64,000 bases of DNA from Atherinomorus stipes (lineage: Eukaryota > Chordata > Actinopteri > Atheriniformes > Atherinidae). The notes below the pieces were generated by a model. The model was not told the DNA's origin, did not search any database, and was given only the letters and a program-made list of their open reading frames with translations. The translations under genes and the position numbers were made by a program. Shown here one piece after another: positions 58,620-64,000 of this stretch. The number at the start of each line of letters is the position of its first letter. The stretch's first letter is position 1. The DNA is taken from contig JALJCO010003464.1 in assembly GCA_023101725.1 (NCBI GenBank), forward strand, positions 496,001-560,000. The letters are read 5' to 3'.

Positions 58620-60397
58620 TTTTCTCTGTGTTCAAAACAACCTCCTTAAATTGATCAAATGTTATACAGTAGATGTACTCCAAATTTAAATAACAGTCTC
58701 TCACTGCCCAAGCTTGTGCAGTAAGGGCTCATGTAATATCCTCATGCAAGCAATAATGACAGAAGCCTATTTTGACTGGTTAGGAGTGTTTTTATTTTGG
58801 GAAAAAAGTAAATTAATGCCAAAAATATAAGGAACATTACTGCAATTATTAAAGCATGAATGGATCAAAGAACACATAAATACATTACAACAGAAAACCC
58901 TAATACCAGTATTATTTGGAGAAAAAAAAAGCATGAAAACCACTTATATTACAGAACAAAACACAGAAAATGAAATCAAATAAAACACTGCTATAGCAGC
59001 ACATCCCGAAAAACCCTCTAGCCCAGCGATCCAGCCTTGACTTGCTTATTTAAATGAGACAATATAATGGTTACAATTTATCATTAAACTCACTTATGAT
59101 CATACCAGCAGGATTAAGTAAAATGATTAAAATATACTAGGAAAATAAGAGACATCAATAATAAAAAGTTATATAATAATAACAACATCATATAACAGGA
59201 ACCGGGGAGAGTGGAATAAAAGGCAAACTTGAAATAAACATCATTAACACGTCTTTACAAGATTGTGTAAGACATACAGTACATAAAGGACATAGTAATA
59301 CGATAAGCCTATAATCTACTGTATATCAAAGAATGTTCAACTTGTCAACTGCACTACTTGTAATTTGACCCATAGATTAACACAAATCAATATGTGGTAT
59401 GCACACAAAAAAAAGATCTTAAAACATATATGGTTAACCTGATTGTGCCTCTGGCTGTCTTCCAGTAAAATGAAAGTTTCTATGTCACTCTGAGTAGCTG
59501 TTAAATCCATTACCCCTTTGGACCTTGAAAACTGGCCATCGAGGGTAACTTTGGCATGGAAACAAGGAGTTAGATCAGTGACGCAGAAGGCCTTTCCATG
59601 AATACAGTACATGACACATATGTTAATACACACAACCACACAAATACACACACATTCACTGCATGCAGACCTGCACTGGAGAAAACAAACTACCATACGG
59701 TTGCATACACACTCTAAAGTACAGGTAAGTAATACAGTATGGGAAAATGTCTCATACAATCTAGTTTAGGCATACCTCTGCATAGTGCCTGAGTCAGAAA
59801 ATGGGCTTGTAGGAGCCAAGCCAGTGACAGGGAGAAAGCATTCAAAAATGTGAGGAGTGGACACAACAAATAATACCCTATCAGAGTTACGAATCCTAAT
59901 CCCCCTCAGCATACTTTTCTTAACCACTGCTCTCAAGGCACTACATATAGGCGATACTGTGTAGGATCCACTTAGACATGGTCTTGACTCAAACCTATGC
60001 TAAAATCATGCTTTTCTGTTGCATCTCTCTCATGTTCCCATTGTCTTTGGCCTGATAAGGATCCTTTTCTTTCTTCATTCCACTCATGGCACAAATGAAT
60101 CCCATTTAAAACTGCTCAAATGCCCACCCACTCCCCATCACCTATCCTGAAGATTTCTAAGTTTTAAAAAAGTTTATACAGATGCCACAGAAATGGCATA
60201 CACCCTCATCTATAAACCAAGAAGGAACATGTAGAAGCATGTCAATTAATTTCAGATCTTCTTTAACTTGCTGATGGTGACTGAGTGATCTGAAATAGAG
60301 CACTCTTTTTTTGTACACCCCCCTCCCCCAAATCAAATATCAATGGAAGCAGCCGTCTTCATCTGTGCTTAAGGACAGCTCCCTCTCCTCCCAGAGC
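58620..60397 (-). other. Probable rhoa 3'UTR
   Basis: Follows the rhoa stop. A minus-strand AATAAA near 58789-58795 would give a 3'UTR of about 1.6 kb. No coding signal; short CA-rich stretches near 59630-59660. Confidence 0.5.
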
Positions 60398-62028
<1,631 letters not shown>

Positions 62029-62529
62029 TTATTATTTGTTTAACAACTTAACACAACTCTGAACAAACAATGCCAACTGGACATTCAATCTTTCTCTGCT
62101 GAACGAGGTGTTATTACAGTTTCTGCGATGCTTCAACAGCTTTCCCTGTTGGCACAAGCATCAGCTCAGACGTTAAAAAGGCAAGCAGCCTGGTCTCCAT
62201 ATCTCCATGATGTAGGAGTAGACAAGTCGAAACCAGGGAGAGAAGAGTAGCTTACGTGCAGATTAGTTCAGAAGTGTAAAACATGGTTTCTAACATTTCC
62301 GTGCGATATTCCTATTCCCACTGAGGGACTGTGCAGTACAGTTAGGGCCTGTCAAACCAGACAGCATTTGCTAGCAGCGAAGCTAACGGTGTTTCCTCTG
62401 TTTGTGAATACTGTCATTCAGTGCTTCCTCTCTAAAATTACAAGTACATCATTTATTATTCTTATTTCACAACGTTAATAATGAAAACTTGTTCTCCACA
62501 AGGTTTAAAGGCTTTCATGAATTTAAATT

Positions 62530-62620
62530 ACCTTAATGTTTCTCTTGTCCGCCGTTCTCCTCTTCCTGACCGACTGGAAAACTCCGCCCACTACTTGTGC
62601 GCATGTGCGCGGTTTCGTCA
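62530..62620 (-). promoter_or_regulatory. rhoa non-coding first exon and promoter
   Basis: On the minus strand AACATTAAG/GTAATTT at about 62532 is a good donor for a 5'UTR exon, to join the acceptor CCCAG/AGATGG at 61991-61993. Just upstream lie CCGCCC-type and CGCGCACATGCGCA sequences (62597-62611), the latter one mismatch from an NRF1 site. This fits a housekeeping-type promoter. No TATA box. Confidence 0.5.
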
Positions 62621-62819
62621 TGTGTCAGGTTGCAGCACATTGCCAGTGACGCTAGTGTGAATTAATGTATTAGACCTGAATCATGTTTAGTCATGTTTTT
62701 GTACAGACTGAGGTCTGCACTTGCACAAGATTGTCTAGCGTTTATCCTTCTGCTGAATGTTTCCTTGTTTTTATGTTGAGAGATAAATAAACAACTTAAT
62801 ATGTCTGAAATATAAATAG

Positions 62820-63348
62820 TTTTATTGATTGCATACAGATAGACTTTCAAATTTCAGTAATTCATTACATTCAATACATGTGTAATTAGTGCATTTATAT
62901 AAAATAGCTAGAAACCAATTAAAAAGATAAATTAAAAAACTATAGCTTACATGGGATTCCATGGACAGCCATGGGAGAATTTTTTTTTTAAAATATTTTT
63001 TTTCAAGTTTCAAGTCCTATAAAAACAGAACAGAAAAAAACAAAACAAAAACAAAAAATAAAACAAAACAAACATGTTTGGTAAATGCAATTTAAATCAT
63101 ACTTTTTTTTTTTTTTTTTACATTATTTTTATTTAAAAAAAATATTAAGCAGCAACTGCTGAATGTGCTTAAGTACATGTATGGTCAGAATGCTTATAAT
63201 TATGTATAAATTACATATCAATAACTCAATTACTCAAAGAGATTATACAGTAATTGTGGAAAGCCTGGTATTGGCAACATAGCTTGCAAATGCTACATAA
63301 AACCTTATTCATTCAATTGAAAGATTAAGGAGTTTTCTCCCTTTCTTG

Positions 63349-63419
<71 letters not shown>

Positions 63420-63810
63420 TGGCTTGTCTTGCAAGCCCAGCATGCTGTTAAACCTGAGATTTTTCATGATGGTAAGTAAAAGATTTCACAAAAGTCAGAG
63501 TGTTTTGTTTAAAGGTAGTTCCTTGATGTTTGCAGTCAGGTTCATGACTGTCTTATGGTATCTAGAATTCGCTGATACTTTGAGAAACCAATTATGTTCA
63601 CTTTTTAGGAGCTAATGCTGTTTTTTGTTTGTTTGCTCGTTTTCAGCCACCACACATACCTCTGTTGACAGTGACTAAAGAGTGCAGTTTAAATATAATT
63701 TGTCCACAATCCTGGTTTTAAAACACCTCTGGATTCTCTAAATGTTGCTTTCACACTTTAGACATTGACTTCACAGGAAAAGTTTCACTCTTGATGCCTC
63801 TGTTTCTTAT
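62820..63810 (-). other. Probable 3'UTR of the gene upstream of rhoa
   Basis: Lies between a minus-strand AATAAA at 62820-62826 and the candidate stop codon at 63811-63813. A+T-rich, with a long TA array (63352-63415). No protein-coding signal. Confidence 0.4.
63352..63415. repeat. (TA)n microsatellite
   Basis: About 30 TA units with one interruption near 63383-63387. Confidence 0.95.
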
Positions 63811-63897
63811 CTACATATTCGATAAATCAATGTTGCACTTCCACTCCTGTGCCAGAGATCTGTCCTGCAGCCTCTTTGCAATTTTGTTATAGGCTGC
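63811..63897 (-). CDS. Possible terminal coding exon of an unidentified gene
   Basis: After a pyrimidine-rich acceptor (TTTCCCTTAG) on the minus strand, 28 sense codons and a stop read AAYNKIAKRLQDRSLAQEWK and then CNIDLSNM. Codon content and the helix-like charged pattern look like genuine protein, and the AATAAA at 62820 fits a 1-kb 3'UTR. I do not recognise the protein, and earlier exons would lie beyond the window. It could still be chance. Confidence 0.4.
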   Translation of the reverse strand, partial: AAYNKIAKRLQDRSLAQEWKCNIDLSNM

Positions 63898-64000
63898 CTA
63901 AGGGAAATATTGTTTTCTATCAGAAAGTTTGTCTTCCCAACTTTGCCACAATATTTGTTTTATTTTTACATTTGAAAAATGAAAAGGAACAGTACATCAT

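Overview
This is a stretch of teleost fish nuclear genome. Compact multi-exon vertebrate genes with GT..AG introns alternate with A+T-rich non-coding DNA, microsatellites and several fish-type transposon remnants. I see no prokaryotic, viral or organellar gene content. All six confidently recognised protein genes lie on the minus strand, so the window is best read from 64000 down to 1. I rebuilt the exons by hand from splice signals. Intron phases agree across every junction, and each model closes into one uninterrupted reading frame.

Region by region, from high to low coordinate: (i) 63811-63897, a probable terminal coding exon of an unidentified gene whose 3'UTR runs to about 62820; (ii) rhoa, 61989-60398, a Rho GTPase of exactly 193 residues; (iii) 57.3-58.6 kb, two non-LTR retrotransposon remnants; (iv) rbm10-like splicing factor, 55928-47900, 22 coding exons, 940 residues, with a decayed C-terminal G-patch; (v) lrrc23, 46551-43918, a ciliary leucine-rich-repeat protein with a clean hAT-type MITE in one intron; (vi) tkt, transketolase, 42770-36550, 14 coding exons, 626 residues; (vii) a repeat-rich gap at 32-36 kb with an L2/CR1-like reverse-transcriptase remnant, a 16-bp-TIR element and a suspect homopolymer patch; (viii) an ecm2-like extracellular leucine-rich protein, 31884-19619, 646 residues, with an extreme acidic tract of 83 residues; (ix) bgn (biglycan), 8349-2073, 372 residues, whose N-terminus lacks any Ser-Gly glycosaminoglycan attachment site.

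The genes are not an operon or a single pathway. bgn and the ecm2-like gene both encode secreted leucine-rich matrix proteins, and their adjacency fits the known linkage of ECM2-family genes to class I small leucine-rich proteoglycans. tkt (pentose phosphate pathway), rbm10 (alternative splicing), rhoa (cytoskeleton) and lrrc23 (axoneme) are independent. In human, BGN and RBM10 are X-linked, RHOA and TKT lie on 3p21, and LRRC23 is on 12p13, so the block mixes paralogous vertebrate linkage groups, as expected after teleost genome duplication and rearrangement. I did not find a new multi-gene system. The most unusual things are gene-level oddities: G-patch loss, missing GAG sites, the acidic tract and an intact hAT insertion next to a splice donor.
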